DNA of 64,000 bases from Edaphochlamys debaryana (Eukaryota; Chlorophyta; Chlorophyceae; Chlamydomonadales), in contig JAEHOE010000020.1 in NCBI GenBank assembly GCA_016858145.1, positions 682,001-746,000 on the forward strand. The letters are read 5' to 3'. The translations under genes and the position numbers were made by a program. Under the pieces are notes generated by a model. It saw nothing but the letters and a program-made list of their open reading frames with translations. It was not told where the DNA came from and made no database searches. Each line of letters opens with the position of its first letter. Position 1 is the stretch's first letter. Positions 1 to 10,000 of the stretch are shown one piece after another.

Positions 1-1258
1 CAGCCGCTCCGCCGCCGCCAGCAGCCGCTCGCACGCCGCCCTCAGCGCCGCCGCGTCGGGGCTGCGCAGGCGCTGCCACAGCTGCACCGCCAGCGCCACC
101 AGCAGCCCCGCCACCTCCAGCCAGGAGGAGTACGGCGGCAGGGCCTGGCGTGGAGGACGTGGGCAAAGAGAAGGTGGGACTCCGCCGCAGCGGCGGTCCC
201 TTCAGCGCGGCCATGCCTGCGCCCAGCCTGCCACCATGCCTTGACTGATTGTGCACCCCAGCGTTTTCGGGTACCCAGGTCCCCCAGCTCCCCCCACCTG
301 CGACACCGGCGGCCCCCGGGGCGACTGCGCCCTCAGCTCCTCCAGCCCCAGCGCCAGGGCGTGCAGGTTGGTGCAGCCCCGCACCGCCGAGAACAGGGAG
401 TTGGCCCAGGGCCTGGCGGTGAGGTGCGAGCCCAGCGCCTCGTGCCCCAGCACCCCCAGCACCGGCAGCAGCTGGGGAAGGTGCTCGCGCAGCCGCAGAG
501 CCGCAAGGGCGGGGTCCAGAGCCTGGCAGGAGGTGGGGCGGAGCGGTGGCAGCGGCACGGGTTGAGGGGTTTGAGCGCAGTGTGGTGACCACCCCTCTTG
601 AAGGAAGCCCTGGTTGAAGCCCTCTTGCCGGCCCCCATGTATTGCCCTGCTCTGCCCTTGTCGCCTCCAGCCTAACAACCCAAGACCAATTGCCCCGGCC
701 GTGCTTGTCTTCAACCCCGCTTGCCTCTGTGCCAGCGCCAGGGTCCGTCGCCTCCGCCAGCACTCCCTCCACGTACAGCCGCACGCCCTTGTCCCCAGCG
801 CCGCCCTGCCCCAGCGCCTCGAGCACCTGCTCCACCTGCGCCCCCACGCCCCCATCCAGCACCTCTGTCGCCGCACGCGCCCATGCCTGCGCCTGGTGCG
901 GCCTCAGGTCGTCGAAGCGAGAGAGCTGCTGGAAGCGCGCCAGAGGGGACGCGGCGTAGCCGGCACCGTCCGAAGTGGAACCGTCGCGGCGCCAGCCAGG
1001 GTCGCCGGGGCCGCTGCCTCGGCCGCGGCCGGTGCTGCCGCGCCCGCCGTGAGTGCCACGGCCCCGGCCGTTGCGGCCTCGACCGCGAGCATTCGCGAAG
1101 GGCCCGGTGGCGCTGCAGGTCCCAGGCAGACGGCGCCAGGAGCTCGAGTGCGAGCCTCTGGGCAGCAGAGGGCCGGGGAAAGCCGCTTCGAGACCGTGAA
1201 AGTTGGTAGCGAGCGCTCGGCGGGTCCCGGTGGGCCTGCCGCTCGCCGCCGAAAGCAT
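1..1258 (-). CDS. Unidentified protein with transit-peptide-like N-terminus and RGG-rich segment (5' part only)
   Basis: Exons, in order of transcription: 1258-725, 522-298 and 144 down past base 1. All junctions are phase 0, giving 301 residues so far; the gene continues outside the window. The start (MLSAASGRPTGTRRALATNF) is rich in Ala, Ser and Arg with few acidic residues, as in chloroplast or mitochondrial transit peptides. Residues about 60-95 carry repeated RGRG/GGRG motifs, typical of RNA-binding or methylated Arg-Gly tracts. The rest is predicted helical (for example ASPLARFQQLSRFDDL and SSWLEVAGLLVALAVQLWQR) and could be a helical-repeat organelle RNA factor, but no family was recognised. 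The first intron uses a GC donor (AG|GCAAGC, GC at 724-723). The start was chosen because it is an in-frame ATG from which all three exons stay open. The exon-intron structure is inferred; the function is unknown. Confidence 0.6.
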   Translation of the reverse strand, partial: MLSAASGRPTGTRRALATNFHGLEAAFPGPLLPRGSHSSSWRRLPGTCSATGPFANARGRGRNGRGRGTHGGRGSTGRGRGSGPGDPGWRRDGSTSDGAGYAASPLARFQQLSRFDDLRPHQAQAWARAATEVLDGGVGAQVEQVLEALGQGGAGDKGVRLYVEGVLAEATDPGAGTEASGVEDKHGRGNWSWVVRLEATRAEQGNTWGPARGLQPGLPSRGVVTTLRSNPSTRAAATAPPHLLPGSGPRPCGSAAARAPSPAAAGAGGAGARGAGLAPHRQALGQLPVLGGAGLHQPARPGAGAGGAEGAVAPGAAGVAGGGSWGTWVPENAGVHNQSRHGGRLGAGMAALKGPPLRRSPTFSLPTSSTPGPAAVLLLAGGGGAAGGAGGAAVAAPAQPRRGGAEGGVRAAAGGGGAA

Positions 1259-1883
1259 GGCTCTTCAGCAGCCTGTCGTGTGCTTTGTTGTTTAGCACAC
1301 TTGGTGGACGCGTGAATCATTGGTCGGCTTGATGTCCGAATAGGTCTCGAGGCAACGCCCGTGAACGATCCTGGCCCCCGCCGTGAATATCACGGCCGTT
1401 CGACGGTGCCGAGGGACTGGAGCCGGAGCGCTCCGCATCCCGGCCGGCCAGGCTAAGCTTTGCTCTACGCGAGCTGGGGCAAGCCCTGATACCATCCATG
1501 CGACACGCGCCCCAAACGAGTACGTCCGCCAGTCCTTGCCGCGCAACGACTCTACTCGTCTCCACACCCTTCGCGCACTCCCGGCGCCTGCGATGCTGCC
1601 TCGCAGCCTCGCCAGCGCTGGCGGCCTCGCCGGCAGGGCCGGACGCAGCGGCCAGCTCGCTGCGCCGGCACTTCGGGCGCCTGGACACACCACTCCGCGT
1701 GGTCCCTCCCGCCCCGCAACGGCCGTGCTCCGCAGCCCCCGCATTCCCCTGGCGGGTGACGGCCGCGCGTGCGGTCGCCTGGCGCGTGCGGCCCTGGGCG
1801 GAGGCGGTGGGGGCTCCCGTGAGCTCGGAGCGGCTGGGGAGGAGCGCAGCCCGCCCGAGAGGCCCACTGCGGAGGCCAACCCG
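1259..1883. promoter_or_regulatory. Shared intergenic region between two divergent genes
   Basis: These 625 bases separate the start of the minus-strand RGG protein (ATG complement at 1258) from the plus-strand ubiquitin-like gene (ATG 1884), so both promoters and 5' UTRs must lie here. Several long reading frames cross the region in most frames, as expected of GC-rich DNA, and none looks like a protein. I could not pick out a TATA box or a specific regulatory motif. Confidence 0.4.
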
Positions 1884-2403
1884 ATGCCGGGAAGCCTGGA
1901 CTTCCTGAGCCGCGAGGTGGGCGAAGGGGTGGAACGGGTTGCGGGTCTCGGCACGCACGGGTGGGGCGTGCAGGGGCAAGCCGGCTTGTGTGCCCTGTGG
2001 CCGACCTTATCATCGCTTGCGACTCACCTCCCGCGCTGCGCTCCGCTCCTCGCAGCTGTCATCGACAGAGCCATCCTCGGTGACGGTCACGCTCCTCTCC
2101 GGCGCCAACGTGACCTTTGTGTTCACCTCTACGACGACTGTGCGAGACCTCAAGCTCATGATCAAGGAGCGCACGGGTAAGGCGGCGTTCATTTTTGCTT
2201 GCGAGCCAGTGGCCTCAAAAAGCTGTTGCTTTCGGCCTTTGATGCAGAGGTATTACCAACATCTATATGCAACAGGTCTGGAGCCGGAGGCGCAGCGGCT
2301 TCTGCTGCGCAGCAACATGATGCAGGACGCCGACACCATCGCGAGCTTGAGGCCCCAGCAGCAGGAGCGCGTGATCCTCATCACGCGTCTTCGCGGTGGC
2401 TAA
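1884..2403 (+). CDS. Ubiquitin-like protein ending in RLRGG
   Basis: Exons 1884-1916, 2056-2176 and 2276-2403 join in phase (0, then 1) to give 93 residues. After an 11-residue lead (MPGSLDFLSRE), the protein follows the ubiquitin fold: a first beta hairpin (VTVTLLSGANVTFVF), a helix (TVRDLKLMIKERTG), then LEPEAQRLLL matching ubiquitin's PPDQQRLIF, DADTIASL matching the DGRTLSDY turn, and the last strand VILITRLRGG. The stop follows the Gly-Gly directly, so no processing protease would be needed before activation. Much of the sequence differs from ubiquitin and NEDD8, so this is a divergent modifier or ubiquitin-like protein, not a ubiquitin gene. The second intron (99 bases) has no stop and is a multiple of three, so its retention would insert 33 residues. 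Two TGTAA motifs lie at 2830 and 2926. The upstream exon is the least certain part. Confidence 0.75.
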
Positions 2404-3262
2404 TACGTGCGAGTTCATAGCCTCGTGGTGGTGGCAATGGACAGGGGCAGAATGGGGTAGGAACGTGGGTAGGGCAGGGTACGACGGGGTTCGAAGCAGG
2501 TTCGGGGAAGAGGCTGGGCAAGTACCCAGAGTGTTACAGCGCTGGCATGGTTAAGGGTGTGCTGGTACAAGTGAAGGGGAGCTGCAGGGTCTGATGGGGT
2601 CTTCCGCGGGCCCTCCTTGAGCCGAGGCACTGCCCCAGTTGGTTGTGGGGTGCCTGTGAGGGGGCCTGCGGAGGTGCTGGAGGTGCTAGCTGATCAGCCG
2701 TTTGAACCGGCCAGTGGCGGGTTACAGCTAACATATGAAGCCTTTCGGGAGGAGGGAGGTAGGAGAACGAGAGAGGTGGGGAGTTGTGGGCTGGGTGCGT
2801 GGAGCCTCGTGGAGGGTTGAGGCTAGTTGTGTAATTGTGGGGGCAACTGGGCCGGGGTCGACCTGTGCGGCAAGCCCACAACCCCGTTACACCCCGTTGC
2901 AAGGGCTGGCGGGTGATGGTGGGAATGTAAGTCGCTGAGCGACTGCTAAGCGACCATCTGCGCAGCTGTTAAGGTCCTCGGCGCTACCTGCGTGCGGATA
3001 GAAGGGATAGTGTTGTCAGCCGAGGGCAGCGGCAGTTGTGGGCTCCGGGGCCGGCCGGTAAAACACCCGTGTCGAACGACACGGTCCCTGAGCCACGTAA
3101 GACCGCGTCGCCTCCAGCGCCCAAGCATACAGCGCTACCGAACTCTGCATCAACATTCACTCGATGTACCGCGAAAGGGCCAAGTCCCGCAATTCCAGGC
3201 CTTCCGAGCCAACTTCCGTAGACGACGTGATAAGCCTCAAATGCTGCTACTAAGGACATAGT
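2404..3262. other. Intergenic: 3' UTR of ubiquitin-like gene and promoter of ankyrin copy A
   Basis: No gene is supported here. The left part is probably 3' UTR, with possible poly(A) signals (TGTAA) at 2830-2834 and 2926-2930. From about 3060 to 3262 the sequence is almost repeated, inverted, at 43070-43275 in front of ankyrin copy B, so the promoter and 5' UTR were duplicated together with the gene. Confidence 0.5.
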
Positions 3263-6050
3263 ATGTATCCTGGAATGTGCTCTGATCACCTATCTTCCGT
3301 GCGGCTGTCGGGCGCGCCATGCAGCGGAACGCGGGTGTGGATTCCCGAGCTCGTGGACCGCATCGCCTCCTTCATGCCGAGCATCGACGTAGCGTGCAAC
3401 CTCAAGTTGGGGGACCGGGCTGCGGCGGCCCATGCGCAGCGGTACGCCACCATCCACCTCTCGCAGCCCGCGCCACCCACCATCTTCGCCGCCCAATGGT
3501 CCGCCCCCGACGCCTGCCGCAACCTCACTCTCACCAAACGACGGCTCCTGGTGTGCCTCACGGCTGCCAGCGGTGTCGTTGAGAACCTGGCTGTGGCGTC
3601 TCGGGCTGCAGGGTGCCGCCTCTCGGTGGAGTTCCTGCTCTCCGCCGCTGCAGCGGGCCGCATCGAGCGCTGCCGCTGGCTGCTGGCACCGGGGCGCTTC
3701 CAGCCAGAGTTCAAGGACTGCTTGGAGGCGGTATGCGCTGCCGCTCGCTTTGGGTCGCTGGCCTGCTGCCAATGGCTGGCGGAGCACTCCCGGCCCTTCA
3801 AGCCCCTGCCGCCGGACTGGCGGGCGGTCCTGGAGGCGGCCGCTGCGAGCGGCGACAAAGCCATCTGCCAGTGGTGCCTGGACCGCAGCGGTGGAGAGGC
3901 GTGGTCCGACGCTGCGCTGCGGGCGGCCCTCCGCCGGGGCCACGTGGCCCTGGCCGAGTGGCTGGCTGCCCTGCACGACGCGCAGTGGTCCCTCGCCGGC
4001 AGTGCGTGCCTGGCGGCGGCGGCCAAGGGCTGTGACGCCGCCACCTTCCGCCGCCTGTGCGGGCAGTCCGGCTCCGTCCGCTCCATGCCCCGCTTCCACC
4101 TGAACGACATCTTCCAGGCCGCCGTCACCAGCCCCACCCCCGACTGGCGGGCCAAGGCCGACCTCCTGCTCTCGCTCTGCCCCCCCGGCGAGGCGCCCGG
4201 GGCCGTCATCGTGGTGGGCCTGACCGACCCAGGGACCATGCTGGAGCGTCTGACGTGGCTGCAGGACCACGGCTTCCCGCTGCGGGGCACCACGGGGGTG
4301 CAGTGCCTGGCGGCGGCGGTGGAGGCGAACGACACACATGCGGTGGAGTGGCTGCTGGATGCGGGCGTGTGGCCGGACGGCGGGGATGACGGCGGGGGCG
4401 AGGGGGACGTCAGCAGGGGCGGCCGCAGCTTTGGCGGCAGCGGCCATGCAGCAGCCGCTCATCGTGGGAGAGTCGGGGCCTTCGCGGATGCAGCGGAAGC
4501 CGAGGCGGTATGGACGCGTGCGGTTCGCACTGCCGCCAGAAAGGGCCACCTGGACGTTCTGAGGGTGCTGGCCAAGGCGGGCTGCCCGATGAACGTGTGG
4601 CAGATGGCAGAAGCCGCGGCGGTTGGCGGTTGGCTTCACGTGGTCGAGTTCCTGGTGGAGACGTACGGCACTCCGGCGGTTGGAGGCCTGCGGTCAGAGC
4701 TGTTCGAGGCCGGCGCGTTGTCGGGCAGCCTAGGCCTGATGACGTGGCTCAGGGAGCGGGGCTGCCCCGTCACGCCCAGCCTGGAGGTTGCGGGGATGGT
4801 GGAGGAGAGGGCGTGGCTCGGCACCACCGCTTCCGGCAGCGAGGCGGCGCTGGAGCTGCTGGCGCTCAAGTGGTGCTGCCCGGTTCCAGTGGGTATAGGT
4901 TTGGAGCTAGGGGGTTGCGCAACATTGCGTTGCGGGCAAGGCTTGGCAGGGTTAGCCTGGGTAATTGTAACCGCCAAGGACTAGGTAGGCCATGGGAACC
5001 CCATTTGATTCAGGGCCAGACGTTGGGCTTTGCAGGAAGGACACCGTACCTTCTATTCTGATGACATCATGCCCCGAAGGGAGGGAGAGGGACCAGAGCT
5101 TTACCTTGTCGCCTGCAGCTATAGCACACGGCTCAAGGGTCAGGGCCGGGCTTTGGGCTTTGCTTCAGACGTTCAGAGACCCAGTACCAGTGCCGTCTGA
5201 CATTACGCCGCCGTCACAACCCCAACAGGAGAGCGGCGAGCCGTACGCGTATGCAGTGCGGAACGGCGACGTACGGACGCTGGCGGTGCTGCGGCGCCGG
5301 GGTGTCCCGTACGGCAGGTGCGGCAAGGGTCTGATCGCCGCCGCCGCCGCGGCTCGGCTGCCCCTGTCGGCCCTGCAGCTGCTGCTGGAGGAGGGGTGCG
5401 AGCCGGAGAGCTGGCAGCGGGTTGCGGACGCGGCGGCGAGGTGCTGGGCGCCGGGGCCGGACCGCGAGCGGCTGGAGGCGTGGGTGGCTGCGGAGCGGCA
5501 GCCGGCGAGGCAGCAGCAGCGGGAGCAGGAGAGGGTACAAGAGGAAGCACAGCGGAATGCCATTGGCACTCATGCAGCCAGGGCCATAGGGAGCACTGGC
5601 GGGGCTGTGGCAGCGAAGGCCGCTCACGGTGATGGCTCAGCCGCCGCTGCGGGTCAGGGAGACCAACAAGCAGGGCCCGGGGCGGGGCCGTCGCGCTGGA
5701 TGCCCCACCTGTGGCTGCGCATCCTCGCTCTGGCGTGCCTGATGGCGTTTGGGTTTGGGTAGGCAGGGCTGGAAGGGCATGAAGCCCGGGGCATGAGGCA
5801 CGGGGCTTAGGGGCGGTGTATTGGAGCACACCGGCGATGAAACACCGGCAGTCAACAGTCTCCAAGTTCGGATGAGCATTGTCTCTGGTCGTCTCTGGCG
5901 ACGGTTTGTGGGTGCATGCTGGGCACGTTGAAGGGATTTTGAGCCGTGGGCCTGGTCAGCGATGGAGTTGACCTGGGCCTGCACATGCTGAGCGGAGGTA
6001 GGGAGAGACGAGGCAGGTGGCCGGGCCAGGGGCCAGGAGCATACTGACAA
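3060..6050 (+). repeat. Left arm of a large inverted duplication (partner 40090-43275)
   Basis: About 3 kb including promoter, both exons, intron and part of the 3' region of ankyrin copy A recurs inverted as copy B. Similarity is high from about 3060 to 5830 and patchy to about 6050. The outer edges are judged by eye. The arms face each other across about 34 kb that contain the whole giant AAA/VWA gene. Confidence 0.75.
3263..5762 (+). CDS. F-box-like/ankyrin-repeat protein with C-terminal hydrophobic tail, copy A
   Basis: Exons 3263-4888 and 5229-5762 join in phase 0 to give 719 residues. Near the N-terminus, WIPELVDRIASFMPSIDVAC resembles an F-box (LPxELxxxIxSFLxxxDxxx). The middle consists of ankyrin-like helix pairs, seen as repeated signatures such as GHVALAEWLAALHD, KGHLDVLRVLAKAGCP and VEWLLDAGVW. 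The second exon adds one more repeat (LRRRGVPYGRCGKGLIAAAA), a charged Gln/Arg/Glu helix and a C-terminal hydrophobic stretch (LWLRILALACLMAFGFG) that could be a short tail anchor. If the F-box is real, the protein would be a substrate adaptor for an SCF ubiquitin ligase; that is inference. The 340-base intron is open for only about 30 codons past the donor, stopping at 4984, so retention would remove the tail. Copy B shares exon lengths exactly. Confidence 0.8.
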
Positions 6051-7069
6051 GGTCGTATGTCGGCTTCCTTAAAGCTGGGAACGTGGGCTGCGCGGCTAAC
6101 GTTCCACCGACGGCAGTAAACACTCCCGAGTTCGAGGGAGGATGGTCTCTGGTCATTGCATGCGAAGATGAACTTGACCTGGGCCTGCGTATGCTGAGCA
6201 GAGGAGGGAAGGCCGAGCGAGGGGGCCGGCCATCCAGGGGCACCAAGTCGTCCTTGGGCTAGCTTTGGGCCCAAGAGCAGACCTGCATGCCTGAGGTTGG
6301 GCTGCATTGGGCAAGGTTGTCCTGCGCCGCTTCATCAAAGCGGATACCCCGCCCAGGCCCGAATGGGACCAGTGAAGGCCCAGTAGCTTCCGCCGCCAGC
6401 ACTGGTGCCTGCTGGTCAGCTCTTGACGAGGCATTATGGCTTGAAGCGCTGGCCTGTAGTAGAGCTGGACCACTCTCTACGCATGGTCAGCATCGCCGCT
6501 CACGGGTGTCGGAGATCTCCACCCGTGAGCCCCGCGAGCGGCGTAGCGGCGTCATCTCAATTCCGTTTGCCCAGCTCGCCCCACTTGCTGTAACGTCCAC
6601 TCCCAGCCTACCTGCTGCTGGACACTCACCAGCTCTGCTTCTCTACGCTTCGGTGCGCCCCAATGGGCCCACATCTCCGCCATCCACGCGCCATCCCTAC
6701 GTGAGCGCTTGCTGGCCGACTGCTGGCAATCACAGCTAACGGTGAGGCGCTGCTGGGCGGGGCGAGGCTGGGCCAGAGGCTGTGCGGAGCGCTGGGCCCA
6801 AAAGCCCTCGCGGGGCGTGCGATGCGCGGTTGGCTCGCGCCTGCACCTGCTCGGGCGCCCCAAACAGCCCTAGATGGTGTTTGCTTTGCACATAGGAGCC
6901 CACGCATACCTCTAGCGAACTCGCGCTTGCAGCTGCAAGCAAGCTGTCCGGAGTCTGCACATGCGCGCCACTTCCACAGCTTCGCCATACACCGCTGCAA
7001 TCATGGCACCCGTAACTAGCGGCACCTGCATTAAACAACCATGTGCGGACGCCGGCCTCGCAGGAGCAG
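5763..7069. other. Intergenic: ankyrin A 3' region and upstream region of the giant AAA/VWA gene
   Basis: No gene is supported. The first 300 bases continue the inverted homology with the region downstream of copy B, in patches (for example the GGTGGCCGGGCCAGGGGCCA block near 6013, matched inverted near 40115). An imperfect direct repeat lies at about 5968-6002 and 6174-6207 (GACCTGGGCCTGC followed by ATGCTGAGC). The first TGTAA after the ankyrin stop is at 6589-6593. An acceptor-like CTCGCAG at 7057-7063, just before the giant gene's ATG, could mean an upstream non-coding exon. Confidence 0.4.
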
Positions 7070-10000
7070 ATGGACGCAAAGTTCCGCTCGGATGTGCTCG
7101 GCGCGCTCCGGGCCACCAAGGTAAGCGCTGTATCCAGCAGAGGCGCCACAGGCTCGTTCTGGTCTAGATGATGTTGCTGGTGCATCGACGCTTGCCGAGT
7201 TCCCCGGAACCCCCCCGCCACCCCGTGTCGCGGGCATCCCCTGGGCTCGCCAGGCCTGGGTATGGGATTACGGCCTCAAAGCATGTCTGCTGATCGTCGC
7301 ATGCTCCCTATACGCACGCAGGTGTTCTTCAAAGCCTGCGATGCAAAATCGACCACCCCCAGCCGGCTGTCGGCGGAGGCTGGCAGCCTCGCCTCAGCGC
7401 TTCTACACCTCCGCGGCTCCCCCGAGCCCGCGTCCCGCAATCAACTGACTGACGCCCACCTGCTACTCATATACGAGTACCTCATCAAGCCCGCCGCCGC
7501 GCGCCTGCTGGGCAGTGGCTTGTTGCAGCTTCCCGGCGTGGTCGCCGCACTCCGTGGTGGAGGCCCCGGTGATGCGGCGTCGGCCCGCGCCGCTGCCTCC
7601 GTCCTGGCCGCCCAGCTCGCTCTGGTGCAGGTCTTGTACTGGATGTACGACGCAGGCCGCGCGGCTGAGTCATATGACCAGATCATGGCCAAGGCCCTGA
7701 AGATCGTGGCGACCCAGATGGACTACCCGTTCCTACTACAGAAAGACGAGGGCTTCAAGGCCGCCGAGCGGCACCTCAAGCGCCCCCAGGACCCTGCACC
7801 CAACGCTACTCTCATGAACAGGTTCCTCCACCTGCCGCCGGCTACCGATCCCAGCGGCGCTCCTCTGCCACATCTCATGCGGCTTCTCGACACGCCGGCG
7901 CTCCTTCGCTCCTGGCTCAAACCAGCGCCCGACGCCAACCCACGCCTCATCCAGACTGCGCTGGAGGCCTTCCCGTCCTCTCCTGCCGCCGCCGATGCAA
8001 TTGCCTGGCTGGCTGGCCAGCTGCTCAGCTGCAACGAGCCCAGCGTGCAGACCGCTGTGGTCGCGTCGCTCCCTGCGGTCGACTGGCTGCCTGTGTGGCG
8101 GCTGTGGCTGGAGCAGCCGCTCGGAGAGTCAGGCGGCAATCAGCTTTGGCCGTTACTGCAGGCTGCAATGATGGCTGCTGGCCTGCGCGCCCCTGCGCCG
8201 TCGGAGGGCGAGGTGACAGGGGCGGCCGAGGTGCCCGACACGGCTGAGGCGCAGACAGCGGCTGTGGAGGCGGCGGCGGGAACGGAGGTGGTCGGCTCAG
8301 CCATATCCGAGGCTGGTGTGCCTCAGCTGCTGACCGCTCTGCTCACGCCCCTGGCGCCCGCTCTGCAGCAAAGTGAGCGGGATGACACAGTCGCGGGCGC
8401 TGTGGAGCTGCTGCCCCCCCGCCTCCGCCACGCCACCCGCTGCCTCTTTGAGCGCCTGCTGCCCCTCCTCTGCGCCCACCGCCCTGCCGCCGCCGCCCTG
8501 GTCCTGGGCACCGAGGTGCTCTCCAGCCCCTCCACGCCCGCCGCCCTGCAAGAAGCCGTCGCGGAGCATTACGCCAGCGCCCTGCCGCTCGGCTCGCTGC
8601 CGCCCGCCAAGCTGTGGCCGGCCGTGCAGCAGCTCTGGCTGGCCCAGGGCCCCTGCTTCCACGAGGCCTGGGCCGGCAAGCTGCTGGAGCAGCTGCTGGC
8701 AGGCGCAGGGGCTCGTGGGCCGGAGCCATCACCGGCCGCTGACCTCAATCTCCTGCTCCTCCTGGGCTCGTTGCAGCGCAGCCCTGCGGCCGTCGTCCGT
8801 CTCGTGGACCCTCCCGCCCTTGCCCTCCTCGCGAGGGCGTGCGGCCAGTCCACCGTCTCCTGGTCGTCGGCGGTGGCCGAGGTGGAGGCGGGCGCAGCAG
8901 GGCCTCAGACCAGCCCCACGGCAGCTCTTCTTGGCGTGCTCATTCTCGCCAGCGAGGCTGCCCTGTCGTCGAGCACCCTTGAGGACCAAGCCCGGCTGCT
9001 GACGCTCCTGCTGTCTGGCTTCAGCGCCTGTGCCGAGGCCGCAGCGGACGAGCAAGAGGCTGCGGCGCTGCTGCGCCTGGCGGCGCCGCTGCTGCAACTG
9101 GCGACCCGGGCCGACGTGGCCTTGGCCTGGCACAGGGGCTTGACTAACCGGGCTCTGGTGGAGAAGGCGGCGGCGGACTGCGGCGCTGCCGTCCTGTGCG
9201 TCATGAGCTCTGGCCCCAGCGCGGCTGGCGACGGGGGTAAGGCGGTGCTGCAGGCCCTGAGCGCCCTCGTCGCCGGCCCTCACGCGCTGCCGTTGTGCGC
9301 TGCGCTGCTGGGCCTGGGCGCGCCCGATGGCGTCGCTGCGGCGCTGACCCACATCGCTGCCCAGGAGGACTGGCCTGCCGAGTGCGCCGCTGCCGCCGTG
9401 CAGCTGCTCATGCGCCTTTGCGCGGCGCCCTTCCTTGGCAAGGACCGTGTCGGGGCGCGGCCGGCATTTCCGCCGGCTGAGGACCCGCGGCCCTCACACG
9501 AGCTGGAGCCCCTCCTAGCACTGCTCGCCTCGGAGCGGACGAGGCAACTGGTGCTGGAGGCTCGGCTGTCCGCCCAGGAGCTGGCGGACTGGGTTCTGGC
9601 TGTGGACAGCGGCGAGGTTTCGGCCCAGGGCCTGTGCGCCGACTACGCGGCGGCCGTGGTGCGCGCCTGCAGCGGCACCGCTACCGACGGAGGCACCTGC
9701 CCAGACCATGCAACCGCCGCCGCCGCCGCGGCGTCGGCCAGGGCGCACCTGGCCGCTCTCGCGCGCCACGTCAGCCAGCTCGACTCCGCCAGCGCCCAGA
9801 TCTCCGCGCGCAGCCGCTCACAGGCGGCCGCAGCGTCGGGCGTCTCAGCGTCCGTGCAGGTTCCCGTGTGGCGCCTTCGCTACGTGGCTTGCCTCCCGGC
9901 GCTGGTGCAGCTGCTGGCGGCTACCAAGGACCACGAGACGGGTGTCTGGGCGGCCGTGCTGGCGGGGGCGGTTGCCGGCCTCGGCCCCGAGGAGCAGGCG

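Noticed and set aside
614..1315. Plus-strand open frames over the RGG gene
   Set aside because: Arg/Pro/Ala-rich shadows of the minus-strand gene, which has an in-phase exon series and recognisable composition.
1292..2180. Long overlapping frames on both strands around 1300-2180
   Set aside because: No family resemblance; typical of GC-rich intergenic DNA. The ubiquitin-like exons explain the only protein-like part.
3286..4639. Long open frames antisense to ankyrin copy A (also antisense to B, C and D)
   Set aside because: They mirror the high-GC3 codon pattern of the real gene, are low-complexity Arg/Ala/Gly/Pro sequence, and recur wherever the ankyrin genes occur.
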